From positions 62,001-126,000 of the forward strand of contig NW_027479291.1 of the NCBI RefSeq assembly GCF_051014685.1: 64,000 bases of DNA, written 5' to 3'. The translations under genes and the position numbers were made by a program. Shown here one piece after another: positions 11,330 through 23,842 of the stretch (position 1 is its first letter; every line of letters starts with the position of its first letter). Under the pieces are notes generated by a model. It was not told the origin of the DNA. It saw only the letters and a program-made list of their open reading frames with translations, and ran no database searches. The DNA is from Ptiloglossa arizonensis. Lineage: Eukaryota > Arthropoda > Insecta > Hymenoptera > Colletidae.

Positions 11330-14300
11330 GGTATGCGTACTTTTCCCCTAGGCCGTTCTAGTTATTCGTTTCGAGCATCAGAACTGCGAAAATTTTGAGT
11401 TTCTCAAGCGTTTCTTACCTCCAAACTGCCATATCTCGCGAACGGATTGACCAATCCGCAAAATTTCTGTTGCATCTGAGAGTAGAAACGCGCCCGATTA
11501 CAACGGCATGTGTAGTTTCCCCCTAGGCCGTTCCAGGTATTCGTTTCGAGCATCAGAACTGCGAAAACTTTGAGTTTCTGAAGCGTTTCTTACTTCCAAA
11601 CTGCCATATCTCGCGAACGGATTGACCAATCCGCAAAATTTCTGTTGCTTCTGAAAGTAGAAACTCGCCCGATTACAACGGTATGCGTACTTTTCCCCTA
11701 GGCCGTTCTAGTTACTCGTTTCGAGCATCAGAACTGCGAAAATTTTGAGTTTCTCAAGCGTTTCTTACCTCCAAACTGCCATATCTCGCGAACGGATTGA
11801 CCAATCCGCAAAATTTCTGTTGCATCTGAAAGTAGAAACTCGCCCGATTACAACGGTAGGTGTAGTTTTCCCCTAGGCCGTTCTAGTTATTCGTTTCGAG
11901 CATCAGAACTGCGAAAATTTTGAGTTTCTCAAGCGTTTCTTACCTCCAAACTTGCATATCTCGCGAACGGATTGACCAATCCGCAAAATTTCTGTTGCTT
12001 CTGAAAGTAGAAACTCGCCCGATTACAACGGTATGCGTACTTCTCCCCTAGGCCGTTGTAGTCATTCGTTTCGAGCATCAGAACTGCGAAAATTTTGAGT
12101 TTCTCAAGCGTTTCTTATCTCCAAACTGCCATATCTCGCGAACGGATTCACCAATCCGCAAAATTTCTGTTGCTTCTGAAAGTAGAAACTCGCCCGATTA
12201 CAACGGTATGCGTACTTTTCCCCTAGGCCGTTCTAGTTATTCGTTTCGAGCATCAGAACTGCGAAAATTTTGAGTTTCTCAAGCGTTTCTTACATCCAAA
12301 CTGCCATATCTCGCGAACGGATTGACCAATCCGCAAAATTTCTGTTGCATCTGAAAGTAGAAACTCGCCCGATTACAACGGTATGTGTAGTTTTCCCCTA
12401 GGCCGTTCTAGTTATTCGTTTCGAGCATCAGAACTGCGAAAATTTTGAGTTTCTCAAGCGTTTCTTACATCCAAACTGCCATATCTCGCGAACGGATTGA
12501 CAAATCCGCAAAATTTCTGTTGCATCTGAAAGCAGAAACTCGCCCGATTACAACGGTATGTGTAGTTTTCCCCTAGGCCGTTCTAGTTATTCGTTTCGAG
12601 CATCAGAACTGCGAAAATTTTGAGTTTCTCAAGCGTTTCTTACATCCAAACTGCCATATCTCGCGAACGGATTGACCAATCCGCAAAATTTCTGTTGCAT
12701 CTGAAAGCGGAAACTCGCCCGATTACAACGGTATGCGTACTTTTCCCCTATGCCGTTCTAGTTACTCGTTTCGAGCATCAGAACTGCAAAAATTTTGAGT
12801 TTCTCAAGCGTTTCTTACCTCCAAACTACCATATCTCGCGAACGGATTCACCAATCCGCAAAATTTCTGTTGCTTCTGAAAGTAGAAACTCGCCCGATTA
12901 CAACGGTATGCGTACTTTTCCCCTAGGCCGTTCTAGTTACTCGTTTCGAGCATCAGAACTGCGAAAATTTTGAGTTTCTCAAGCGTTTCTTACCTCCAAA
13001 CTACCATATCTCGCGAACGGTTCGACCAATCCGCAAAATTTCTGTTGCTTCTGAAAGTAGAAACTCGCCCGATTACAACGGTATGCGTACTTCTCCCCTA
13101 GGTCGTTGTAGTCATTCGTTTCGAGCATCAGAACTGCGAAAATTTTGAGTTTCTCAAGTGTTTCTTATTTCCAAACTGCCATATCTCGCGAACGGATTGA
13201 CCAATCCGCAAAATTTCTGTTGCTTCTGAAAGTAGAAACTCGCCCGATTACAACGGTATGCGTACTTCTCCCCTAGGCCGTTGTAGTCATTCGTTTCGAG
13301 CATCAGAACTGCGAAAATTTTGAGTTTCTCAAGCGTTTCTTATCTCCAAACTGCCATATCTCGCGAACGGATTGATCAATCCGCAAAATTTCTGTTGCAT
13401 CTGAAAGTAGAAGCTCGCCCGATTACAACGGTATGCGAACTTTTCCCCTAGGCGGTCCTAGTTATTCGTTTCGAGCATCAGAACTGTGAAAATTTTGAGT
13501 TTCTCAAGCGTTTCTTATTTCCAAACTGCCATATCTCGCGGACGGATTGACCAATCCGCAAAATTTCTGTTGCATCTGAAAGTAGAAACTCGCCCGATTA
13601 CAACGGTATGCGTACTTCTCCCCTAGGCCGTTCTAGTTATTCGTTTCGAGCATCAGAACTGCGAAAATTTTGAGTTTCTCAAGCGTTTCTTACCTCCAAA
13701 CTGCCATATCTCGCGAACCGATTGACCAATCCGCAAAATTTCTGTTGCATCTGAAAGCAGAAACTCGCCCGATTACAACGGTATGCGTACTTTTCCCCTA
13801 GGCCGTTCTAGTTACTCGTTTCGAGCATCAGAACTGCGTAAATTTTGAGTTTCTCAAGCGTTTCTTACCACCAAACTACCATATCTCGCGAACGGTTCGA
13901 CCAATCCGCAAAATTTCTGTTGCTTCTGAAAGTAGAAACTCGCCCGATTACAACGGTATGCGTACTTTTCCCCTAGGCCGTTCTAGTTATTCGTTTCGAG
14001 CATCAGAACTGCGAAAATTTTGAGTTTCTCAAGCGTTTCTTACCTCCAAACTGCCATATCTCGCGAACGGATTGACCAATCCGCAAAATTTCTGTTGCAT
14101 CTGAGAGTAGAAACGCGCCCGATTACAACGGCATGTGTAGTTTTCCCCTAGGCCGTTCCAGGTATTCGTTTCGAGCATCAGAACTGCGAAAATTTTGAGT
14201 TTCTGAAGCGTTTCTTACTTCCAAACTGCCATATCTCGCGAACGGATTGACCAATCCGCAAAATTTCTGTTGCTTCTGAAAGTAGAAACTCGCCCGATTA

Positions 14301-17300
14301 CAACGGTATGCGTACTTTTCCCCTAGGCCGTTCTAGTTACTCGTTTCGAGCATCAGAACTGCGAAAATTTTGAGTTTCTCAAGCGTTTCTTACCTCCAAA
14401 CTGCCATATCTCGCGAACGGATTGACCAATCCGCAAAATTTCTGTTGCATCTGAAAGTAGGAACTCGCCCGATTACAACGGTAGGTGTAGTTTTCCCCTA
14501 GGCCGTTCTAGTTATTCGTTTCGAGCATCAGAACTGCGAAAATTTTGAGTTTCTCAAGCGTTTCTTACCTCCAAACTTGCATATCTCGCGAACGGATTGA
14601 CCAATCCGCAAAATTTCTGTTGCTTCTGAAAGTAGAAACTCGCCCGATTACAACGGTATGCGTACTTCTCCCCTAGGCCGTTGTAGTCATTCGTTTCGAG
14701 CATCAGAACTGCGAAAATTTTGAGTTTCTCAAGCGTTTCTTACATCCAAACTGCCATATCTCGCGAACGGATTGACCAATCCGCAAAATTTCTGTTGCAT
14801 CTGAAAGTAGAAACTCGCCCGATTACAACGGTATGTGTAGTTTTCCCCTAGGCCGTTCTAGTTATTCGTTTCGAGCATCAGAACTGCGAAAATTTTGAGT
14901 TTCTCAAGCGTTTCTTACATCCAAACTGCCATATCTCGCGAACGGATTGACAAATCCGCAAAATTTCTGTTGCATCTGAAAGCAGAAACTCGCCCGATTA
15001 CAACGGTATGCGTACTTTTCCCCTAGGCCGTTCTAGTTATTTGTTTCGAGCATCAGAACTGCGAAAATTTTGAGTTTCTCAAGCGTTTCTTACATCCAAA
15101 CTGCCATATCTCGCGAACGGATTGACCAATCCGCAAAATTTCTGTTGCATCTGAAAGCAGAAACTCGCCCGATTACAACGGTATGCGTACTTTTCCCCTA
15201 GGCCGTTCTAGTTATTTGTTTCGAGCATCAGAACTGCGAAAATTTTGAGTTTCTCAAGCGTTTCTTACATCCAAACTGCCATATCTCGCGAACGGATTGA
15301 CCAATCCGCAAAATTTCTGTTGCATCTGAAAGCGGAAACTCGCCCGATTACAACGGTATGCGTACTTTTCCCCTATGCCGTTCTAGTTACTCGTTTCGAG
15401 CATCAGAACTGCAAAAATTTTGAGTTTCTCATGCGTTTCTTACCTCCAAACTACCATATCTCGCGAACGGATTCACCAATCCGCAAAATTTCTGTTGCTT
15501 CTGAAAGTAGAAACTCGCCCGATTACAACGGTATGCGTACTTCTCCCCTAGGCCGTTGTAGTCATTCGTTTCGAGCATCAGAACTGCGAAAATTTTGAGT
15601 TTCTCAAGCGTTTCTTATCTCCAAACTGCCATATCTCGCGAACGGATTGACCAATCCGCAAAATTTCTGTTGCATCTGAAAGCAGAAACTCGCCCGATTA
15701 CAACGGTATGCGTACTTTTCCCCTAGGCCGTTCTAGTTACTCGTTTCGAGCATCAGAACTGCGAAAATTTTCAGTTTCTCAAGCGTTTCTTATCTCCAAA
15801 CTGCCATATCTCGCGAACGGATTGACCAATCCGCAAAATTTCTGTTGCATCTGAAAGTAGAAACTCGCCCGATTACAAAGGTATGCGTACTTTTCCCCTA
15901 TGCCGTTCTAGTTACTCGTTTCGAGCATCAGAACTGCGAAAATTTTGAGTTTCTCAAGCGTTTCTTACCTCCAAACTGCCATATCTCGCGAACGGATAGA
16001 CCAATCCACAAAATTTCTATTGCATCTGAAAGTAGAAACTCGCCCGATTACAACGGTGTGCGTACTTTTCCCCTAGGCCGTTCTAGTTATTCGTTTCGAG
16101 CATCAGAACTGCGAAAATTTTGAGTTTCTCAAGCGTTTCTTACCTCCAAACCACCATATCTCGCGAACGGATTGACCAATCCGCAAAATTTCTGTTGCAT
16201 CTGAAAGTAGAAACTCGCCCGATTACAACGGTATGCGTACTTTTCCCCTAGGCCGTTCTAGTTATTCGTTTCGAGCATCAGAACTGCGAAAATTTTGAGT
16301 TTCTCAAGCGTTTCTTACCTCCAAACTGCCATATCTCGCGAACGGATTGACCAATCCGCAAAATTTCTGTTGCATCTGAAAGTAGAAACTCGCCCGATTA
16401 CAACAGTATGCGTACTTTTCCCCTAGGCCGTTCTAGTTATTCGTTTCGAGCATCAGAACTGCGAAAATTTTGAGTTTCTCAAGCGTTTCTTACCTCCAAA
16501 CTGCCATATCTCGCGAACGGATTGACCAATCCGCAAAATTTCTGTTGCATCTGAAAGTAGAAACTCGCCCGATTACAACGGCATGCGTACTTTTCCCCTA
16601 GGCCGTTCTAGTTACTCGTTTCGAGCATCAGAACTGCGAAAATTTTGAGTTTCTCAAGCGTTTCTTACCTCCAAACTGCCATATCTCGCGAACTGATTGA
16701 CCAATCCGCAAAATTTCCGTTGCATCTGAAAGTAGAAACTCGCCCGATTACAACGGTATGCGTACTTTTCCCCTAGGCCGTTCTAGTTATTCGTTTCGAG
16801 CATCAGAACTGCGAAAATTTTGAGTTTCTCAAGCGTTTCTTACCTCCAAACTGCCATATCTCGCGAACGGATTGACCAATCCGCAAAATTTCTGTTGCAT
16901 CTGAATGTAGAAACTCGCCCGATTACAACGGTAGGTGTAGTTTTCCCCTAGGCCGTTCTAGTTATTCGTTTCGAGCATCAGAACTGCGAAAATTTTGAGT
17001 TTCTCAAGCGTTTCTTACCTCCAAACTTCCATATCTCGCGAACGGATAGACCAATCCGCAAAATTTCTGTTGCTTCTGAAAGTAGAAACTCGCCCGATTA
17101 CAACGGTATGCGTACTTCTCCCCTAGGCCGTTGTAGTCATTCGTTTCGAGCATCAGAACTGTGAAAATTTTGAGTTTCTCAAGCGTTTCTTATCTCCAAA
17201 CTGCCATATCTCGCGAACGGATTCACCAATCCGCAAAATTTCTGTTGCTTCTGAAAGTAGAAACTCGCCCGATTACAACGGTATGCGTACTTTTCCCCTA

Positions 17301-18593
17301 GGCCGTTCTAGTTATTCGTTTCGAGCATCAGAACTGCGAAAATTTTGAGTTTCTCAAGCGTTTCTTACATCCAAACTGCCATATCTCGCGAACGGATTGA
17401 CCAATCCGCAAAATTTCTGTTGCATCTGAAAGTAGAAACTCGCCCGATTACAACGGTATGTGTAGTTTTCCCCTAGGCCGTTCTAGTTATTCGTTTCGAG
17501 CATCAGAACTGCGAAAATTTTGAGTTTCTCAAGCGTTTCTTACATCCAAACTGCCATATCTCGCGAACGGATTGACAAATCCGCAAAATTTCTGTTGCAT
17601 CTGAAAGCAGAAACTCGCCCGATTACAACGGTATGCGTACTTTTCCCCTAGGCCGTTCTAGTTATTTGTTTCGAGCACCAGAACTGCGAAAATTTTGAGT
17701 TTCTCAAGCGTTTCTTACATCCAAACTGCCATATCTCGCGAACGGATTGACCAATCCGCAAAATTTCTGTTGCATCTGAAAGCAGAAACTCGCCCGATTA
17801 CAACGGTATGCGTACTTTTCCCCTAGGCCGTTCTAGTTATTTGTTTCGAGCATCAGAACTGCGAAAATTTTGAGTTTCGCAAGCGTTTCTTACATCCAAA
17901 CTGCCATATCTCGCGAACGGATTGACCAATCCGCAAAATTTCTGTTGCATCTGAAAGCAGAAACTCGCCCGATTACAACGGTATGCGTACTTTTCCCCTA
18001 TGCCGTTCTAGTTACTCGTTTCGAGCATCAGAACTGCAAAAATTTTGAGTTTCTCAAGCGTTTCTTACCTCCAAACTACCATATCTCGCGAACGGATTCA
18101 CCAATCCGCAAAATTTCTGTTGCTTCTGAAAGTAGAAACTCGCCCGATTACAACGGTATGCGTACTTCTCCCCTAGGCCGTTGTAGTCATTCGTTTCGAG
18201 CATCAGAACTGCGAAAATTTTGAGTTTCTCAAGCGTTTCTTATCTCCAAACTGCCATATCTCGCGAACGGATTGACCAATCCGCAAAATTTCTGTTGCAT
18301 CTGAAAGCAGAAACTCGCCCGATTACAACGGTATGCGTACTTTTCCCCTAGGCCGTTCTAGTTACTCGTTTCGAGCATCAGAACTGCGAAAATTTTCAGT
18401 TTCTCAAGGGTTTCTTATCTCCAAACTGCCATATCTCGCGAACGGATTGACCAATCCGCAAAATTTCTGTTGCATCTGAAAGTAGAAACTCGCCCGATTA
18501 CAAAGGTATGCGTACTTTTCCCCTATGCCGTTCTAGTTACTCGTTTCGAGCATCAGAACTGCGAAAATTTTGAGTTTCTCAAGCGTTTCTTAT
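11330..18593. repeat. Domain II (type II monomers)
   Basis: Marked by TTACATCC with CTGCCA, AAGCAGAAAC (T to C at position 111), TTATTTGTTT tails, GATTCACC, GACAAATCC, ATGTGTAG tails and CTATGCC in place of CTAGGCC. A type I patch lies at about 12.97-14.0 kb (TTCGACC, TATTTCC, one GATC palindrome at 13368). Bases 11330-12116 match 13955-14741 at 2,625 bp (15 monomers), with substitutions at 11519, 11558 and 11831. Type II clusters at 12.62, 15.245 and 17.87 kb are spaced by the same 2,625 bp. No perfect palindrome occurs from 13387 to about 18785. No gene or foreign element is present. Confidence 0.85.
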
Positions 18594-19294
18594 TTCCAAA
18601 CTGCCATATCTCGCGAACGGATTGACTAATCCGCAAAATTTCTGTTGCATCTGAAAGTAGAAACTCGCCCGATTACAACGGTATGCGTACTTTTCCCCTA
18701 GGCCGTTCTAGTTATTCGTTTCGAGCATCAGAACTGCGAAAATTTTGAGTTTCTCAAGCGTTTCTTACCTCCAAACTGCCATATCTCGCGAACGGATTGA
18801 TCAATCCGCAAAATTTCTGTTGCATCTGAAAGTAGAAACTCGCCCGATTACAACGGTATGCGAACTTTTCCCCTAGGCGGTCCTAGTTATTCGTTTCGAG
18901 CATCAGAACTGCGAAAATTTTGAGTTTCTCAAGCGTTTCTTACCTCCAAACTACCATATCTCGCGAACGGATTCACCAATCCGCAAAATTTCTGTTGCTT
19001 CTGAAAGTAGAAACTCGCCCGATTACAACGGTATGCGTACTTTTCCCCTAGGCCGTTCTAGTTATTCGTTTCGAGCATCAGAACTGCGAAAATTTTGAGT
19101 TTCTCAAGCGTTTCTTACCTCCAAACTGCCATATCTCGCGAACGGATTGATCAATCCGCAAAATTTCTGTTGCATCTGAAAGTAGAAACTCGCCCGATTA
19201 CAACGGTATGCGAACTTTTCCCCTAGGCGGTCCTAGTTATTCGTTTCGAGCATCAGAACTGCGAAAATTTTGAGTTTCTCAAGCGTTTCTTATT

Positions 19295-21569
19295 TCCAAA
19301 CTGCCATATCTCGCGGACGGATTGACCAATCCGCAAAATTTCTGTTGCATCTGAAAGTAGAAACTCGCCCGATTACAACGGTATGCGTACTTCTCCCCTA
19401 GGCCGTTCTAGTTATTCGTTTCGAGCATCAGAACTGCGAAAATTTTGAGTTTCTCAAGCGTTTCTTACCTCTAAACTGCCATATCTCGCGAACCGATTGA
19501 CCAATCCGCAAAATTTCTGTTGCATCTGAAAGTAGAAACTCGCCCGATTACAACGGTGTGCGTACTTTTCCCCTAGGCCGTTCTAGTTACTCGTTTCGAG
19601 CATCAGAACTGCGAAAATTTTGAGTTTCTCAAGCGTTTCTTACCTCCAAACTACCATATCTCGCGAACGGTTCGACCAATCCGCAAAATTTCTGTTGCTT
19701 CTGAAAGTAGAAACTCGCCCGATTACAACGGTATGCGTACTTCTCCCCTAGGCCGTTGTAGTCATTCGTTTCGAGCATCAGAACTGCGAAAATTTTGAGT
19801 TTCTCAAGCGTTTCTTATTTCCAAACTGCCATATCTCGCGAACGGATTGACTAATCCGCAAAATTTCTGTTGCATCTGAAAGTAGAAACTCGCCCGATTA
19901 CAACGGTATGCGTACTTTTCCCCTAGGCCGTTCTAGTTATTCGTTTCGAGCATCAGAACTGCGAAAATTTTGAGTTTCTCAAGCGTTTCTTACCTCCAAA
20001 CTGCCATATCTCGCGAACGGATTGATCAATCCGCAAAATTTCTGTTGCATCTGAAAGTAGAAACTCGCCCGATTACAACGGTATGCGTACTTTTCCCCTA
20101 GGCCGTTCTAGTTACTCGTTTCGAGCATCAGAACTGCGAAAATTTTGAGTTTCTCAAGCGTTTCTTATCTCCAAACTGCCATATCTCGCGAACGGATTGA
20201 TCAATCCGCAAAATTTCTGTTGCATCTGAAAGTAGAAACTCGCCCGATTACAACGGTATGCGCACTTTTCCCCTAGGCGTTTCTAGTTATTCGTTTCGCG
20301 CATCAGAACTGCGAAAATTTTGAGTTTCTCAAGTGTTTCTTACCTCCAAACTGCCATATCTCGCGAACGGATTGACCAATCCGCAAAATTTCTGTTGCAT
20401 CTGAAAGTAGAAACTCGCCCGATTACAACGGTAGGTGTAGTTTTCCCCTAGGCCGTTCTAGTTATTCGTATCCAGCATCAGAACTGCGAAAATTTTGAGT
20501 TTCTCAAGCGTTTCTTACCTCCAAACTGCCATATCTCGCGAATGGATAGACCAATCCGCAAAATTTCTGTTGCATCTGAAAGTAGAAACTCGCCCGATTA
20601 CAACGGTATGCGTACTTTTCCCCTAGGCCGTTCTAGTTATTCGTTTCGAGCATCAGAACTGCGAAAATTTTGAGTTTCTCAAGCGTTTCTTACCTCCAAA
20701 CTGCCATATCTCGCGAACGGATTGACCAATCCGCAATATTTCTGTTGCATCTGAAAGTAGAAACTCGCCCGATTACAACGGTATGCGTACTTTTCCCCTA
20801 GGCCGTTCTAGTTACTCGTTTCGAGCATCAGAACTGCGAAAATTTTGAGTTTCTTAAGCGTTTCTTATCTCCAAACTGGCATATCTCGCGAACGGATTGA
20901 CCAATCCGCAAAATTTCTGTTGCATCTGAAAGTAGAAACTCGCCCGATTACACCGGTATGCGTACTTTTCCCCTAGGCTGTTCTAGTTACTCGTTTCGAG
21001 CATCAGAACTGCGAAAATTTTGAGTTTCTCAAGCGTTTCTTAAATCCAAACTACCATATCTCGCGAACGGTTCGACCAATCCGCAAAATTTCTGTTGCTT
21101 CTGAAAGTAGAAACTCGCCCGATTACAACGGTATGCGCACTTTTCCCCTAGGCGTTTCTAGTTATTCGTTTCGCGCATCAGAACTGCGAAAATTTTGAGT
21201 TTCTCAAGTGTTTCTTATCTCCAAACTGCCATATCTCGCGAACGGATTGATCAATCCGCAAAATTTCTGTTGCATCTGAAAGTAGAAACTCGCCCGATTA
21301 CAACGGTATGCGCATTTTTCCCCTAGGCGGTTCTAGTTATTCGTTTCGAGCATCAGAACTGCGAAAATTTTGAGTTTCTCAAGCGTTTCTTACCTCCAAA
21401 CTGCCATATCTCGCGAACGGATTGACCAATCCGCAAAATTTCTGTTGCTTCTGAAAGTAGAAACTCGCCCGATTACAACGGTATGCGTACTTCTCCCCTA
21501 GGCCGTTGTAGTCATTCGTTTCGAGCATCAGAACTGCGAAAATTTTGAGTTTCTCAAGCGTTTCTTACC
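19295..21569. repeat. 13-monomer (2,275-bp) tandem duplication, copy 1
   Basis: This block is repeated immediately downstream at 2,275 bp. Shared rare variants include CCTCTAAAC (19468/21743), GTGTGCGTAC (19556/21831), TTCGCGCATC (20295/22570), CAAGTGTTTC (20330/22605), GTATCCAGC (20468/22743), GAATGGATAG (20540/22815), CCGCAATATT (20731/23006), GGCTGTTC (20977/23252) and TTAAATCC (21041/23316). The left limit is set by TATTTCC at 19291 against TACCTCC at 21566. Confidence 0.9.
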
Positions 21570-23842
21570 TCCAAACTGCCATATCTCGCGGACGGATTGA
21601 CCAATCCGCAAAATTTCTGTTGCATCTGAAAGTAGAAACTCGCCCGATTACAACGGTATGCGTACTTCTCCCCTAGGCCGTTCTAGTTATTCGTTTCGAG
21701 CATCAGAACTGCGAAAATTTTGAGTTTCTCAAGCGTTTCTTACCTCTAAACTGCCATATCTCGCGAACCGATTGACCAATCCGCAAAATTTCTGTTGCAT
21801 CTGAAAGTAGAAACTCGCCCGATTACAACGGTGTGCGTACTTTTCCCCTAGGCCGTTCTAGTTACTCGTTTCGAGCATCAGAACTGCGAAAATTTTGAGT
21901 TTCTCAAGCGTTTCTTACCTCCAAACTACCATATCTCGCGAACGGTTCGACCAATCCGCAAAATTTCTGTTGCTTCTGAAAGTAGAAACTCGCCCGATTA
22001 CAACGGTATGCGTACTTCTCCCCTAGGCCGTTGTAGTCATTCGTTTCGAGCATCAGAACTGCGAAAATTTTGAGTTTCTCAAGCGTTTCTTATTTCCAAA
22101 CTGCCATATCTCGCGAACGGATTGACTAATCCGCAAAATTTCTGTTGCATCTGAAAGTAGAAACTCGCCCGATTACAACGGTATGCGTACTTTTCCCCTA
22201 GGCCGTTCTAGTTATTCGTTTCGAGCATCAGAACTGCGAAAATTTTGAGTTTCTCAAGCGTTTCTTACCTCCAAACTGCCATATCTCGCGAACGGATTGA
22301 TCAATCCGCAAAATTTCTGTTGCATCTGAAAGTAGAAACTCGCCCGATTACAACGGTATGCGTACTTTTCCCCTAGGCCGTTCTAGTTACTCGTTTCGAG
22401 CATCAGAACTGCGAAAATTTTGAGTTTCTCAAGCGTTTCTTATCTCCAAACTGCCATATCTCGCGAACGGATTGATCAATCCGCAAAATTTCTGTTGCAT
22501 CTGAAAGTAGAAACTCGCCCGATTACAACGGTATGCGCACTTTTCCCCTAGGCGTTTCTAGTTATTCGTTTCGCGCATCAGAACTGCGAAAATTTTGAGT
22601 TTCTCAAGTGTTTCTTACCTCCAAACTGCCATATCTCGCGAACGGATTGACCAATCCGCAAAATTTCTGTTGCATCTGAAAGTAGAAACTCGCCCGATTA
22701 CAACGGTAGGTGTAGTTTTCCCCTAGGCCGTTCTAGTTATTCGTATCCAGCATCAGAACTGCGAAAATTTTGAGTTTCTCAAGCGTTTCTTACCTCCAAA
22801 CTGCCATATCTCGCGAATGGATAGACCAATCCGCAAAATTTCTGTTGCATCTGAAAGTAGAAACTCGCCCGATTACAACGGTATGCGTACTTTTCCCCTA
22901 GGCCGTTCTAGTTATTCGTTTCGAGCATCAGAACTGCGAAAATTTTGAGTTTCTCAAGCGTTTCTTACCTCCAAACTGCCATATCTCGCGAACGGATTGA
23001 CCAATCCGCAATATTTCTGTTGCATCTGAAAGTAGAAACTCGCCCGATTACAACGGTATGCGTACTTTTCCCCTAGGCCGTTCTAGTTACTCGTTTCGAG
23101 CATCAGAACTGCGAAAATTTTGAGTTTCTTAAGCGTTTCTTATCTCCAAACTGGCATATCTCGCGAACGGATTGACCAATCCGCAAAATTTCTGTTGCAT
23201 CTGAAAGTAGAAACTCGCCCGATTACACCGGTATGCGTACTTTTCCCCTAGGCTGTTCTAGTTACTCGTTTCGAGCATCAGAACTGCGAAAATTTTGAGT
23301 TTCTCAAGCGTTTCTTAAATCCAAACTACCATATCTCGCGAACGGTTCGACCAATCCGCAAAATTTCTGTTGCTTCTGAAAGTAGAAACTCGCCCGATTA
23401 CAACGGTATGCGCACTTTTCCCCTAGGCGTTTCTAGTTATTCGTTTCGCGCATCAGAACTGCGAAAATTTTGAGTTTCTCAAGTGTTTCTTATCTCCAAA
23501 CTGCCATATCTCGCGAACGGATTGATCAATCCGCAAAATTTCTGTTGCATCTGAAAGTAGAAACTCGCCCGATTACAACGGTATGCGCATTTTTCCCCTA
23601 GGCGGTTCTAGTTATTCGTTTCGAGCATCAGAACTGCGAAAATTTTGAGTTTCTCAAGCGTTTCTTACCTCCAAACTGCCATATCTCGCGAACGGATTGA
23701 CCAATCCGCAAAATTTCTGTTGCTTCTGAAAGTAGAAACTCGCCCGATTACAACGGTATGCGTACTTCTCCCCTAGGCCGTTGTAGTCATTCGTTTCGAG
23801 CATCAGAACTGCGAAAATTTTTAGTTTCTCAAGCGTTTCTTA
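21570..23842. repeat. 13-monomer tandem duplication, copy 2
   Basis: Direct continuation of copy 1 with no spacer; together they are two abutting 2,275-bp units. The only difference noticed before divergence at 23843 is TTTTTAGTTTC at 23822 against TTTTGAGTTTC at 21547. The near identity suggests a very recent unequal exchange. The right end passes into the CAAAGG monomer at about 23.9 kb. Confidence 0.88.

Noticed and set aside
12620..12973. 117-codon open frames starting at TTG, at 12620, 15245, 17870, 27670, 30295, 59343, 60043, 61268 and 61618, and related 92- and 76-codon frames at 15845, 28270 and 45343
   Set aside because: They are repeat artefacts. Each spans two monomers read in two different frames, because 175 is not a multiple of 3. 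The longest ones exist only where CCTAGG, which gives an in-frame TAG, has become CCTATG or CCTGGG. Starts are TTG within AATTTTGAG; there is no conserved domain, and the third frame of the repeat closes the frame at the same place each time.
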